From JAMXLO01 sp963726125 (lineage in GTDB: Bacteria; Pseudomonadota; Alphaproteobacteria; Acetobacterales; Acetobacteraceae), in NCBI GenBank assembly GCA_963726125.1, contig CAVSBG010000009.1, positions 62,001 through 126,000 on the forward strand: a DNA stretch of 64,000 nucleotides. The letters are read 5' to 3'. The translations under genes were made by a program, and so were the position numbers. The number at the start of each line of letters is the position of its first letter. Positions within the stretch are counted from its first letter, which is position 1. Below are positions 28,041-36,718 of this stretch, piece after piece. The notes beneath the pieces were generated by a model. That model was given only the letters and a program-made list of their open reading frames with translations. It searched no databases and was not told the DNA's origin.

Positions 28041-28952
28041 ATGTCCGGTGCTTCTGACGGCTTTACCGTTCACGAGACCCACGGGATACTGTTGCAACCT
28101 GGGTTCGAGATCGGCGTATCAAGCGATAAGCGAGGGTGGTCCTCCTTATATGCTTCGGTGCAGCGCGAAGTCCCTTACGAGGGACTATTCGACTCTGTCG
28201 ACGACCAACTCATCGTGCTCCATCTCGACGGACCTGCCACTGTCCATCGGCGCATCCCCAAGGGTGAAGACAGTCATCTTATTCCGCGTGGCGGCATGAC
28301 CATGATGCCAGGTGGCATGGATTTTCGCGTCCGTCTTGGCGAGCCTCTGCACACGCTTCATCTCTATCTCCGTCGCGCCTTGCTCGAAGAAGTCGCAGGG
28401 ACCATGCTGGCCGGCGACCCAACTCATATCGAGATCCTGCCGTGTCTCGGCAACAGCGATCCTCTTGTCGAATTCCTGATGCTCGGGGTGCGCGACGCTC
28501 TTCACGACGAAAATGCCTCGGCAACCCCATTTGTTGACTATCTTGCTCGCGCGATTGCAGCCCGACTGGTTCAGCGGCATTCCTCAGCTTCGCCCGCCTG
28601 GCGCTCCAGAGATACGTCTACGAGCCTGACTGGCGGCCCGCTGAACAATGCGATCGACTTCATGCAGGCGAATCTCGAACGCTCAATTGACCTGCCGGCG
28701 ATCGCAGCTGCTACGGGATTGAGCCCCAGCCATTTCGCGCGCCGGTTTCGCGTAACGATCGGAAAGGCGCCACATCAGTATCTCATGCAACTGAGGATAG
28801 AACGCGCCAAGCGGTTACTACGCGAGACTGATACCAGCGTCGTCGAGGTCGCGTTCGCTTGCGGGTTTGCCAACCAGGAACATATGACCCGACTTTTCAA
28901 GCAACACTGCGGCACGACGCCGGCAGCTTATCGCAAGACACTCCGCACCTGA
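28041..28952 (+). CDS. AraC family transcriptional regulator
   Basis: This 303-residue regulator has a variable N-terminal part (about 1-190) with a jelly-roll-like strand pattern, and a C-terminal AraC DNA-binding domain: first helix-turn-helix SIDLPAIAAATGLSPSHFAR, second VEVAFACGFANQEHMTRLFK, and the closing GTTPAAYRKTLR. The ATG at 28041 follows GGAGGCA. It sits beside gene remnants and 442 nt upstream of an HsaA-like flavoprotein, which it may control. Confidence 0.9.
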   Translation: MSGASDGFTVHETHGILLQPGFEIGVSSDKRGWSSLYASVQREVPYEGLFDSVDDQLIVLHLDGPATVHRRIPKGEDSHLIPRGGMTMMPGGMDFRVRLGEPLHTLHLYLRRALLEEVAGTMLAGDPTHIEILPCLGNSDPLVEFLMLGVRDALHDENASATPFVDYLARAIAARLVQRHSSASPAWRSRDTSTSLTGGPLNNAIDFMQANLERSIDLPAIAAATGLSPSHFARRFRVTIGKAPHQYLMQLRIERAKRLLRETDTSVVEVAFACGFANQEHMTRLFKQHCGTTPAAYRKTLRT

Positions 28953-29393
28953 GCCTAGAGATCCGCCGCACCTGACTCTCGACCATCCCGGCCGTGGCGA
29001 TCGTTGTGTGCAGAGCGACGCAGGAAATATGCAGGACAGCATGGCCCCGGCTCGCCGACTCTGCATCGGAAGGTGGTGCTGCCATCTCAAACGAATTGAC
29101 TACAGGAGGATCCCATGGCCGTAGCGCACGGCTTCGTCGTGTTACCCGTGCAGGGAGCGAACATGTCACCGGGGCGTACGGCCGCATGTTTGAGGACCTG
29201 AGGCGGGCCGAGCGCGCGCTGTTCTCGATGGATGAGCGTGAGATCGCTGAGGTGTACGGCCGTTACGGGTGGGAAGTGGTCGGACCTTCGCCCTTCTCGT
29301 ACATCTCGTCCCGATGTTCACGCTTCATGAGCTCAGCTGCTGCATGCCAGCGACCAACAACCACTTGTAAGCCATACCGCAGGGGGTTTACCG
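28953..29393. other. degenerate intergenic region
   Basis: No intact gene. The centre reads as the C-terminal tail of a cupin-type protein (listed separately), so this stretch looks like the residue of a deleted gene between the AraC regulator and the flavoprotein gene. Confidence 0.4.
29187..29312 (+). pseudogene. possible cupin-protein C-terminal remnant
   Basis: The plus strand reads MFEDLRRAERALFSMDEREI followed by AEVYGRYGWEVVGPSPF, then the frame runs into unrelated sequence. The ending VYGRYGWEVVGP resembles the C-terminal helix found after the barrel of some cupin proteins. There is no barrel upstream. The identification is tentative. Confidence 0.25.
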
Positions 29394-30599
29394 ATGACTC
29401 ACGCCGCGGCTGTAGCCAGACCGAACAATTCGCCCATCCTCCATGCCGCTATCGCAATGGCTCCGCAAATCCGTGCGATGTCCGACGAGATCGAGCGAGG
29501 TCGCCGCCTGCCGCTGGCGATCTTCGAGGCCATGAAAACGGCCGGCATCTTTGGCATGGCGATGCCGCGCTCATGGGGTGGCCCTGAACTGGACCCGTTG
29601 ACGCAGTTTCGCGTGATCGAAACCCTGGCGATGGCTGAAGGATCCGTCGGATGGTGCGCGATGATTGGCTGCGACAGCGGCTACATGAGCGCTTTCATCG
29701 ACCAGGAGGTTGCGCGCGCGATGTATCCGGACATTCAAGTCGCCACCGGCGCGGCCGCTACGCTGACTGGAAAGGCAGTGCGCGTACCCGGCGGATACCG
29801 CGTGGATGGCCGGTTTCCGTTTGTCAGCGGCTGCCATCACTCGGCGTGGATATGGGTGGGCTGCGTCGTGACCGAGGATGGCGCAACGCGCGCGGACGCC
29901 GACGGCGTCCCGGAGACCCGCCAGTGTTTCGTGAAGCAATCACAATGTGAGATTCTTGACACTTGGTACACCACCGGCGTCCGCGGAACCGGGAGCAACG
30001 ACATCCTGGTACGCAACGTATTTGTACCGGAGGAGCACACCTTCAGCTTTCAGGATCCCGGGCTTATCAAGCGGCCTGGTCCGCTCTATGCGTTTCCGTT
30101 CATGTTCGCCGCGAAGGGGCCGGCGGTTGGTCTCGGCATCGCACGTCATGCGATAAATGCGTTGATCGAGAACGCGGCTACCAAGCCGGCGCGGCGCTAC
30201 ACGGTCGGCGACCGTCCCGAGCCCACCAGGACGGTGCGCGACGACGTGTACGTGCAGGATGCCGTGGGACGCGCCGACACGCTGCTCACCTCCGCGCGCG
30301 CGTATCTTTTCGACGTCATGGGCGACTTTTGGGAGACCCTGGTCAACGGCGAGCCACCGTCGAAGGTGCAAATCGCACGCTTTTCCACTGTCAACGCTTA
30401 TGTGACGGGGACTTGTGCCGAAGTGGTGCAACTGGTCTACAAGGCAGCCGGAGGATCTGCGGTCTACGAGAAGGGGCCGCTCGATCGTTGTCTGCGCGAT
30501 GTTCTGACGATAAACCAGCACGCGACAGGCACGCCAAGAACCTACGAGATGGCCGGCCGCCTGTTGCTTGGACTCGAGCCGCTGCGGTGGCTCTTCTGA
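29394..30599 (+). CDS. acyl-CoA dehydrogenase-fold flavoprotein, HsaA-like monooxygenase type
   Basis: This 401-residue protein has the acyl-CoA dehydrogenase fold: N-terminal helical domain with GIFGMAMPRSWGGPELDPLT, SVGWCAMIGCDSGY, middle beta domain RVDGRFPFVSGCHHSAW and WYTTGVRGTGSNDILVRNVFVPEE, and a C-terminal helical domain with RTYEMAGRLLLGLEPL. The WCAMIG and GVRGTGSND patterns fit the flavin-dependent monooxygenase oxygenase group (HsaA, HpaB-like) rather than true acyl-CoA dehydrogenases, and the usual catalytic Glu is not evident. Such enzymes hydroxylate aromatic or heterocyclic rings with reduced flavin from a partner reductase; no reductase is next to it. Confidence 0.82.
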   Translation: MTHAAAVARPNNSPILHAAIAMAPQIRAMSDEIERGRRLPLAIFEAMKTAGIFGMAMPRSWGGPELDPLTQFRVIETLAMAEGSVGWCAMIGCDSGYMSAFIDQEVARAMYPDIQVATGAAATLTGKAVRVPGGYRVDGRFPFVSGCHHSAWIWVGCVVTEDGATRADADGVPETRQCFVKQSQCEILDTWYTTGVRGTGSNDILVRNVFVPEEHTFSFQDPGLIKRPGPLYAFPFMFAAKGPAVGLGIARHAINALIENAATKPARRYTVGDRPEPTRTVRDDVYVQDAVGRADTLLTSARAYLFDVMGDFWETLVNGEPPSKVQIARFSTVNAYVTGTCAEVVQLVYKAAGGSAVYEKGPLDRCLRDVLTINQHATGTPRTYEMAGRLLLGLEPLRWLF

Positions 30600-30711
30600 A
30601 TGGTCCTTATGGCTGCGATACCCGCGAGCTACCGGAACTCCTCGTTGTGCCGTTCCGGCCGCTACGCGGGATGCTCGCTACGTTCCGAGCCTTGGCGGCT
30701 TAGCGCGCAAT

Positions 30712-30733
30712 TTGAACAGATTGGCAGGTGACC
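30712..30733. repeat. dispersed motif, copy B (upstream of DUF2332 gene)
   Basis: TTGAACAGATTGGCAGGTGACC ends 1 nt before the DUF2332 TTG start. With the preceding GGCGGCTTAGCGCGCAAT it matches copy C at 32088 over about 40 nt. Confidence 0.4.
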
Positions 30734-30734
30734 C

Positions 30735-31760
30735 TTGGAGGCTGCGAGCAGTTCCGATGTCCACCGCGATCCGATCCGGGGCGACCTGCCAAAACGTTAT
30801 ATTCGCTTTGCTGAGAACGAAGCCCGAGGTCGGTCGCCCCTCTACGATGCCCTGGCCCGAGGCGTCGCGAACGACGCGGAAGTCATCGAGTTCGTACTAA
30901 CTCTCCCGTTGGCAAAGCAGCAGCCCAATCTTCTGTTCGCGGCCGTGCGATCCGTTGCAGGGACGCCCAGGGACTATCCAGACTTCAAGTGTCGCCTCCT
31001 CGGCAACCACAGGGCGGTCCGCTCGGTGATGCTGATGCGCTCGACGCAAACCAACGAGCCTGCGCGCTGCGCGACACTGCTACCGATCCTGGCTCGGTTG
31101 CCGCAGCCCCTGGCCTTGATTGAGGTCGGCGCATCCGCGGGGCTGTGCCTGCTGCCGGACTTCTACGGCTACGACTTCGGATCACGCGTGATCCATCCCG
31201 AGGCTGGCAAGGGGGATGTCCCGGTGTTCTCCTGCGCCGCGAGCCCTGAAACGCCCCTTCCGTCGCGGATGCCGCAGGTCGTTTGGAGGGCCGGCTTAGA
31301 CCTGAACCCCCTCGACGTGACGGATCGAGAACAATCCTGCTGGCTGGAAACGCTGGTCTGGCCGGAGCAGACCGAGCGTCTGGCCGGTCTACGCGGAGCC
31401 CTCTGCGTCGCCGCCGCACAGAAGCCGCGTATCATTAAGGGAAGTCTGACGGGCGATGCCCTGCGTGAACTCTGCCGCGAGGCACCTGCAAACGCGACCC
31501 TGGTGGTGTTCCATACAGCCGTGCTGGCCTACGTCGCGGACCACTCCGACAGGCGGAATTTTGCGGATCGCGTGTCGTCGTTGTGCCCCTACTGGATATG
31601 CAATGAGTCCCCCCGTGTCATACCCGCCATAGCGGACCGTGCTGGCGAGCCAGGTCGGGCAGGCCGCTTCCTCTTGTCGGTCAACAGCTCACCGGTTGCC
31701 TGGACCGATCCGCACGGTGCGGCCATCGAATGGATCGCTGACCCGGCATCGAACCAGTAG
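30735..31760 (+). CDS. DUF2332 domain protein
   Basis: The open frame gives 341 residues from TTG 30735. DUF2332 features are clear from about residue 22: RYIRFAENEARGRSPLYDAL, LPLAKQQPNLLFAAVR, a glycine-rich turn LIEVGASAGLCLLPDFYGYD reminiscent of a Rossmann methyltransferase, and VVFHTAVLAYVADHSDRRNF near 260. Function of the family is unknown. The first 20 residues do not look like the family and lie directly after the 22-nt repeat, so the true start or native 5' end may have been altered. Confidence 0.8.
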   Translation: MEAASSSDVHRDPIRGDLPKRYIRFAENEARGRSPLYDALARGVANDAEVIEFVLTLPLAKQQPNLLFAAVRSVAGTPRDYPDFKCRLLGNHRAVRSVMLMRSTQTNEPARCATLLPILARLPQPLALIEVGASAGLCLLPDFYGYDFGSRVIHPEAGKGDVPVFSCAASPETPLPSRMPQVVWRAGLDLNPLDVTDREQSCWLETLVWPEQTERLAGLRGALCVAAAQKPRIIKGSLTGDALRELCREAPANATLVVFHTAVLAYVADHSDRRNFADRVSSLCPYWICNESPRVIPAIADRAGEPGRAGRFLLSVNSSPVAWTDPHGAAIEWIADPASNQ

Positions 31761-32244
31761 GCATCGGAAGGTCGCTACGTTCCTCGTCGTGGGCGACCGC
31801 ACGGCAGACGACGAGATCACCTATCCGGACATCGATCTTCGCGTCGGGATCGGCAACGACGGCCAGAGAGGTTTCCTGCACAAGGACGGTACGCCCTACC
31901 CGCGCACGCCGCGGGATTGAGATAGCCAGGCAGAGCGACGAAGAAGAGGCGACGCGCCGCTTGGATAGTACGCGCGACATGAAGGATTTGATCAGTAGGG
32001 GTTGAGGGTTCGGTAGCAATAGCATCGAACTTTCGATTTCCGTTGCTGCCGGACCCTAGTGGCGCGCGTAGCGGCTTGGCGTGCAAATTGAACAGATCGG
32101 CGGGTGACCTCAGCGTTGGAGACAGCCTGAAGACTTGGGATCGGCGGTGCACCGCACAAATTGGGCCGTTCGCCAGCCGTCTAGGCTAACCCCCGGATTT
32201 CCCGCTACGCTCCGCCCCAGGCGTCAACAGAAGGGAGCAAGTCC
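31761..32244. other. intergenic with remnant-like sequence
   Basis: An open stretch from about 31770 to 31920 (VVGDRTADDEITYPDIDLRV) looks protein-like but has no start and no family I recognise. Copy C of the 22-nt motif follows at 32088. The last 30 nt carry AGAAGGGAGC, the ribosome site of the VOC gene. Confidence 0.4.
32088..32109. repeat. dispersed motif, copy C (upstream of VOC gene)
   Basis: TTGAACAGATCGGCGGGTGACC, preceded by AGCGGCTTGGCGTGCAAA, matches copy B with few changes. It lies 135 nt upstream of the VOC-family gene. Confidence 0.4.
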
Positions 32245-32784
32245 ATGACCGCGGAGACCAAAGGCCGGATCCGTCACGTCGCGCTGAGCGTCGAGGATCC
32301 CTGGGAGACTGCCGAATTCTACAAGCAGGCGGTGGGCCTGCAGGAAGTCACCGAGCTCGACGGCCCGCTGGCCGAGGGCGTATTCCTGACCGACGGCATG
32401 GTCAACCTCGCCATCCTGCATTTCAAGAGCGACGAGGCCGCGCAGGGCACCGGCAAGGACTTCGTCGGCATTCATCACATCGGCTTCTGGGTCGATGACG
32501 TGGTCGAGCAAGGCAAGATCGTGCGCAACACCGGCGCCACCTGGATCATGGGCGATCCGAACAATCCGAACGGCTACGAGGTGAAGCACACCGACCTCAA
32601 CGGCATCATCTTCGACATCGCCGCGCACGGCTGGGCGGGATCGCAGAAGAACCCCGGGGCGGATGACAACGTGGTGCATCCGAACCCGCAGCGCCGGCTG
32701 GCGAAGTTCGACGAGCGGCGTGCGCGTGCCCAAGCCAAGATCGCCTCGATCCGTGCGAAAGAGGTCGCCGTAGCAGCCGAATAA
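32245..32784 (+). CDS. VOC (glyoxalase/dioxygenase superfamily) protein
   Basis: This 179-residue protein has the vicinal-oxygen-chelate pattern: RIRHVALSVEDPWETAEFYK with the first metal His, VFLTDGMVNLAILHF, then VGIHHIGFWVDDVVEQGKIV with the second His and NGIIFDIAAHGW with a final acidic ligand. A charged C-terminal helix (RRLAKFDERRARAQAKIA) extends beyond the domain. The reaction could be isomerisation, lyase or dioxygenation; context does not say. Confidence 0.85.
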   Translation: MTAETKGRIRHVALSVEDPWETAEFYKQAVGLQEVTELDGPLAEGVFLTDGMVNLAILHFKSDEAAQGTGKDFVGIHHIGFWVDDVVEQGKIVRNTGATWIMGDPNNPNGYEVKHTDLNGIIFDIAAHGWAGSQKNPGADDNVVHPNPQRRLAKFDERRARAQAKIASIRAKEVAVAAE

Positions 32785-32815
32785 TACGCTGATACCGCGG
32801 CACGGTGAGGGACCG

Positions 32816-33742
32816 CTACCCGGCGTCCCTCGCCGTGAGCGCGCGTGCAAGCCGGAGGTTCCACCGCACGTATCCAGCGGGCTCCACGAACCCAAGCTTC
32901 GCCCGCAGCGTCCCGTGCGCATCCGCCAGCCGATGGAACGGGATCGACGGGTAAAGATGATGCTCGGCGTGGTACGGCATGTTCCACATCAGCAGCCGGA
33001 CCATCATGTTGGTCAGCGTGGTACGGGTGTTGGTCAGTCCGTTGCGGTCGTGCGTGCAGCCCGTGTGCTCGGCCAGCACGTAGGCGCGCAGGAACGGCTG
33101 GCAGATGAGCTGCGGCAGGATCCAGAACACGAACGGCGTTTCCCAGCCGAACAGCAACCCGGCCACGGTGGCACCGCCGACCATGGCGGCGCTCATCGCC
33201 CGCACGCTGCGGATGATCGTCGGGGCTGCCTGCTGCGACACGTACGGATAGCGGCTGAGATCACCGCGCCAGGCGTCGGCGACCACCAGCAGCCGCAGGC
33301 GCCAATACGGAACACCAAGGATGCGCCGCACGTAACTGGCCAGATTGTTGGGCGCCACCATGTCGAGTTCGGGATCCTGGCCGGGGATCTGCGTGTGCCG
33401 GTGATGCGCGAAATGAAACGCGGTGTAGAAATGCAGATTGAGCAGTGACGGCGCGGCGGCCAGCCATCCCACGATCAGGTTCGTCCGGCGCGACGCGAAG
33501 GCAGTCTGATGCGTCGCCTCATGTGCTGGCGCGAACAGTGCCACCTGCACGAGCCCGAAGGCGACCATCGTCGGCAGCAGCGTCCACGGGGCCGAGATCG
33601 CAACCAGCCAGCCAGTGCCGATCAGTAAGCCGGCGTGAACGGCGAGCCGTGCCGCGCCCGCAGTGTTCGAGCGGCCGGACAACGCACGTAATTCCGTCGG
33701 GCTGAGGACGCGGTCGGACACCGTGGTCATGGTCCGAACCAT
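32816..33742 (-). CDS. membrane fatty acid desaturase-type di-iron protein
   Basis: This 309-residue integral membrane protein from ATG 33742 has the three histidine boxes: HEATH (in FAPAHEATHQTAF), HFAHHRHT, and MPYHAEHHLYPSIPFH. Between them are hydrophobic segments consistent with four membrane spans. The family introduces double bonds or hydroxyls into lipids and related compounds using a di-iron centre. It is separated by 16 nt from the GT39 gene stop on the same strand, so co-transcription is possible. Confidence 0.88.
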   Translation of the reverse strand: MVRTMTTVSDRVLSPTELRALSGRSNTAGAARLAVHAGLLIGTGWLVAISAPWTLLPTMVAFGLVQVALFAPAHEATHQTAFASRRTNLIVGWLAAAPSLLNLHFYTAFHFAHHRHTQIPGQDPELDMVAPNNLASYVRRILGVPYWRLRLLVVADAWRGDLSRYPYVSQQAAPTIIRSVRAMSAAMVGGATVAGLLFGWETPFVFWILPQLICQPFLRAYVLAEHTGCTHDRNGLTNTRTTLTNMMVRLLMWNMPYHAEHHLYPSIPFHRLADAHGTLRAKLGFVEPAGYVRWNLRLARALTARDAG

Positions 33743-33758
33743 AGCAATTCCTGTACCG

Positions 33759-35339
33759 TCAGCCAGGCGGTGGCCAGACGTGCAGCCGCTTGCCGCGGAA
33801 CACCGCAACGTGCAGCAATGTCCGGCCGGCGTGGGTCACGGAGGCGTCGGGGAGCCGCTCGATCGCGTCGAATGCGCCGCCGAGTTCGGCCGCGACGCGG
33901 TCGCCATGCTCCGGGGCCAGGATCAACACATCAGCGCCCAGGAAACGTGTCGGGGGCTCCGCAATGCCGAACTGGCGGGCATCGCGGTTGAGGCAGAGCG
34001 TGGTCACCTCGGGGCCAAGTGCGTAGGCCACCTTCCCGGCATCGCGCCAGTTGGGAACGCCGACGAGCGTGCCAGGCGGCAGCAGATCGCGTGCTGCCAG
34101 TTCGTGGCGGAGTGAGGTCCAGTCGATCGCGTCGACATCCGGATCGGTGCGCGTGACCGCTGCAAGCGCTGGATGCAGCCAGTCGAACCGCACCTGCGTC
34201 GCGACGACGGCAACGGCGAGCATGACGAACACGGCTGTGCCAACGAGGAGGCGACGGACCGCCGGGCGATCCAGTCGCCGCGCCACCGCATCGCCGAGCA
34301 GCGGAAACAGCATCAGATAGCCGGGCGCTGCCCAATGGAACAGCACGCGCTGACTCGACCAGGCGGAAACCAGGGCAAACACAATGATCGGCGGTGCGGC
34401 CAGACAGCACAGCAGCCAGGAGCGCCATGCGCCTGGGCCACGTCGCACAGCGGTGATGAAGACCGTCATCATTGGCAGCCAGATCCACGGCAGCACGAAC
34501 AACGCCTCGCCCGCGAGAGTGACCAGGGGGTTCAGGGGCCGGAACCGAAGCCCCGCGGCGCGCGCGCCCTGGAATGCGAAGGAGGCCCAGTCATGCTCCG
34601 CGTTCCACGCCAGCACGGGTGCGAATATCAGCAGGGCAACTGCCAGTGCGAGCCAGGGCTTGGGTGTCGCCAGCCAATGCCGGTGCTTGCGGCTCGACAG
34701 CAGGTAAATCGCCGCTCCGCCGAAGGTCAGCACCGCCGAGTATTTGGAGAACAGTGCAAGCCCAGCACAAAGGCCTGTTGCCAGCCACCAGCCAAGATCG
34801 CCTCGCTCGAGCGCGCGTAGCAGACACAGCGCCGCCGCCAGCAACGCGCAATCGAGCGGTCCGTCCGGTAGCACCCAGGTCCCGGTGGTCACGCCGAACA
34901 CCGGCGAAAGGCTCAGCAATACCGCCGCCCATAACCCAGCGCGCGCATCCGCGATCGCGGCACCGAGGCGGTACATCATCCAGGTGGACAGCGCGAACAG
35001 CGCGATGAACGACAGGCGCACGAGGATCGCGGCCTCGCCGCCGAACAGATGGGCGGCACCCCAGCTCAGCCACCATGCTGCCGGAGGATGGTCGAAGTAG
35101 CCGAGGCTCAGGGCACGCCCGGACGCGACCATGTAGCTTTCATCGACGCCGAGCCCCAGCGCGGCCCCGAATGCAATGCGCAGCGCGGTCGTGCCGACGA
35201 TCAGCAGCCATAGGAGACGCGTCGTGTTCTCCCCCTCCCCTTGCGGGAGGGGGTTGGGGGGAGGGGGCTGCGGCAGTCGTGGTGCGGCCCCCTCCCCCCA
35301 ACCCCCTCCCGCAAGGGGAGGGGGAGAAGTTGCTGTCAT
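33759..35339 (-). CDS. GT39 (ArnT/PMT-type) membrane glycosyltransferase with repeat-encoded N-terminus
   Basis: About 526 residues from ATG 35339. From residue 40 onward it is a polytopic PMT_2/GT39 enzyme: the acidic first-loop motif GLGVDESYMVASG, then LSLGYFDHPPAAWWLSWGAA, repeated hydrophobic segments, and a soluble C-terminal part. These enzymes transfer sugars from polyprenyl-phosphate carriers at the outer face of the membrane. The first 36 residues (PPPLAGGGWGEGA, PPPPNPLPQGEGE) are encoded by the inverted repeat at 35227-35328. No ATG, GTG or TTG occurs in frame between the repeat and the essential VDESY motif, so translation seems to pass through the repeat. Confidence 0.85.
   Translation of the reverse strand: MTATSPPPLAGGGWGEGAAPRLPQPPPPNPLPQGEGENTTRLLWLLIVGTTALRIAFGAALGLGVDESYMVASGRALSLGYFDHPPAAWWLSWGAAHLFGGEAAILVRLSFIALFALSTWMMYRLGAAIADARAGLWAAVLLSLSPVFGVTTGTWVLPDGPLDCALLAAALCLLRALERGDLGWWLATGLCAGLALFSKYSAVLTFGGAAIYLLSSRKHRHWLATPKPWLALAVALLIFAPVLAWNAEHDWASFAFQGARAAGLRFRPLNPLVTLAGEALFVLPWIWLPMMTVFITAVRRGPGAWRSWLLCCLAAPPIIVFALVSAWSSQRVLFHWAAPGYLMLFPLLGDAVARRLDRPAVRRLLVGTAVFVMLAVAVVATQVRFDWLHPALAAVTRTDPDVDAIDWTSLRHELAARDLLPPGTLVGVPNWRDAGKVAYALGPEVTTLCLNRDARQFGIAEPPTRFLGADVLILAPEHGDRVAAELGGAFDAIERLPDASVTHAGRTLLHVAVFRGKRLHVWPPPG
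35227..35328. repeat. 42-bp perfect inverted repeat (G/C-rich palindrome family) inside the GT39 5' coding region
   Basis: Arms 35227-35268 and 35287-35328 are exact reverse complements, with an 18-nt spacer. Each arm contains the CCCTCCCGCAAGGGGAGGGG core seen singly at 11671-11693 and 63352-63374, so this is a head-to-head double copy. It lies within the coding frame of the GT39 gene. Confidence 0.9.
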
Positions 35340-35437
35340 ACGCCGCCGCACAAAGCTGCTGTCACGCGCCGCTCCGCAACGCCCAACAAAGTTGGCGTCG
35401 CACGCCGCCCAACAAAGCTGCCGTCACACGCCGCCCC
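35329..35437. repeat. imperfect 26-nt tandem repeats
   Basis: Units at 35329-35354, 35355-35390 (36 nt, with an insert), 35391-35416 and 35417-35437 (partial) share GCTG-C-GTCACACGCCGCCC-AACAAA. The last unit contains the stop codon of the MetE-like gene on the minus strand. Confidence 0.75.
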
Positions 35438-36569
35438 AGACCTCTCGGGCCACGTCGATGCATAGCCGCAGCTTGGCCCACTGCTCATCTTCGGTGAGAG
35501 TGTTGCCTTCCTCGGTGCTGGCGAAACCACATTGCGGCGACAGCGCAAGCTGGTCGAGCGGCAGATATTTCGCCGCCTCATCAATCCGCCGCTTCAGTTC
35601 GTCCTTGGTCTCCAGCGCGCCGGATTTGCTGGTGACCAGCCCAAGCACCACGACCTTATTTCCGCGCGGCACGAAGCGCAGCGGTTCGAAGCCGCCGGCG
35701 CGGTCGCTGTCGTACTCCATGAAGTACGCGTCGGCGTTGATCTGGTTGAACAGCACCTCCGCCACCGGCTCGTAGCCGCCCGAGGCAACCCAGTGCGAGC
35801 GGAAATTCCCGCGGCACAGATGCATGCTGATCGCCATGCCGTCCGGTCGGCCCTCGATCGCGCGGTTCAACATGCCGGCGTAGATCGACAGCAGATTCTC
35901 CACATGCTCGCCGCGTGCCTTCAATCCGGAGATCTGCTCGGGGTCGCATAAATAGGCGATGTTCACCTCATCAAGCTGGAGATACCGGCATCCCGCAGCT
36001 CCAAACGCAGCGACCGCGTCGTGGTAGGCCTCGCCGAGATCCGCGAAGAACATGTCCATGTCCGGATAGGTCTTCGGGTCGATCGCCTGGCGACCGCCGC
36101 GGAAGTGCACCACCGAGGGTGACGGAATGGTCATCTTGGGCACCGCGCTCTTCACGTGGCTCGTGACAAAGCGGAAGTCGTCGACCATGACCGGCTTGTT
36201 CCAGCCGATCTTGCCGGTGACACGCAACGCAAGCGGGAGCGGCAATCCGCCCTTGAACTGGATCTTCTGCTCCGGCTCGTACAACTCGACGCCTGCCAGG
36301 CCAGCGACGAAATCGAAATGCCAGAACGCCCGGCGGTATTCGCCGTCGGTGGCCGCGCGCAGCCCCAGTTCCTCCTGCTTGCGGATGGCGGCCTCGATGC
36401 TGCGATCCTCCACCGCCCGCAGCGCCTCGGCGGACAGCGTCCCTGCCTTGCGCGCGGCACGGGCGTCCACCAACTCCCGGGGGCGGAGCAGGCTGCCCAC
36501 GTGGTCCGCCCGGAACGGTGGCAGATTGCGCGGCCCGACCCGACCCTGCGTTGCATTGGACATGGACAT
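35424..36569 (-). CDS. cobalamin-independent methionine synthase (MetE C-terminal)-like protein
   Basis: This 381-residue protein from ATG 36569, with AGGAGGG upstream, has the MetE catalytic-barrel plan: FRADHVGSLLRP at the N-terminus, GLRAATDGEYRRAFWHFDF, RYLQLDEVNIAYLCDPEQ, ISMHLCRGNFRSHW (zinc His/Cys), FFMEYDS-like acidic motif and LSPQCGFASTEEGNTLTE (zinc Cys). It is about the size of the single-barrel homologues that lack the MetE N-terminal half. Those enzymes transfer methyl groups from methylcobalamin or other donors, or act on epoxide or sulfonate compounds; the donor here is unknown. It is divergent from hpnN. Confidence 0.88.
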   Translation of the reverse strand: MSMSNATQGRVGPRNLPPFRADHVGSLLRPRELVDARAARKAGTLSAEALRAVEDRSIEAAIRKQEELGLRAATDGEYRRAFWHFDFVAGLAGVELYEPEQKIQFKGGLPLPLALRVTGKIGWNKPVMVDDFRFVTSHVKSAVPKMTIPSPSVVHFRGGRQAIDPKTYPDMDMFFADLGEAYHDAVAAFGAAGCRYLQLDEVNIAYLCDPEQISGLKARGEHVENLLSIYAGMLNRAIEGRPDGMAISMHLCRGNFRSHWVASGGYEPVAEVLFNQINADAYFMEYDSDRAGGFEPLRFVPRGNKVVVLGLVTSKSGALETKDELKRRIDEAAKYLPLDQLALSPQCGFASTEEGNTLTEDEQWAKLRLCIDVAREVWGGV

Positions 36570-36718
36570 TGGATCGCCCTCCTGACTCAGCCACGTCTGT
36601 CCTACCCCCTGAACCGTCCGCTGAAAACAGCGAGGACGCGGCATGGACCGCGGACGATCGAGCGACTATCACACGCCGCCCGCCCTCGCCGGGCCGACCC
36701 ACAGATTCGCCCCGGACG

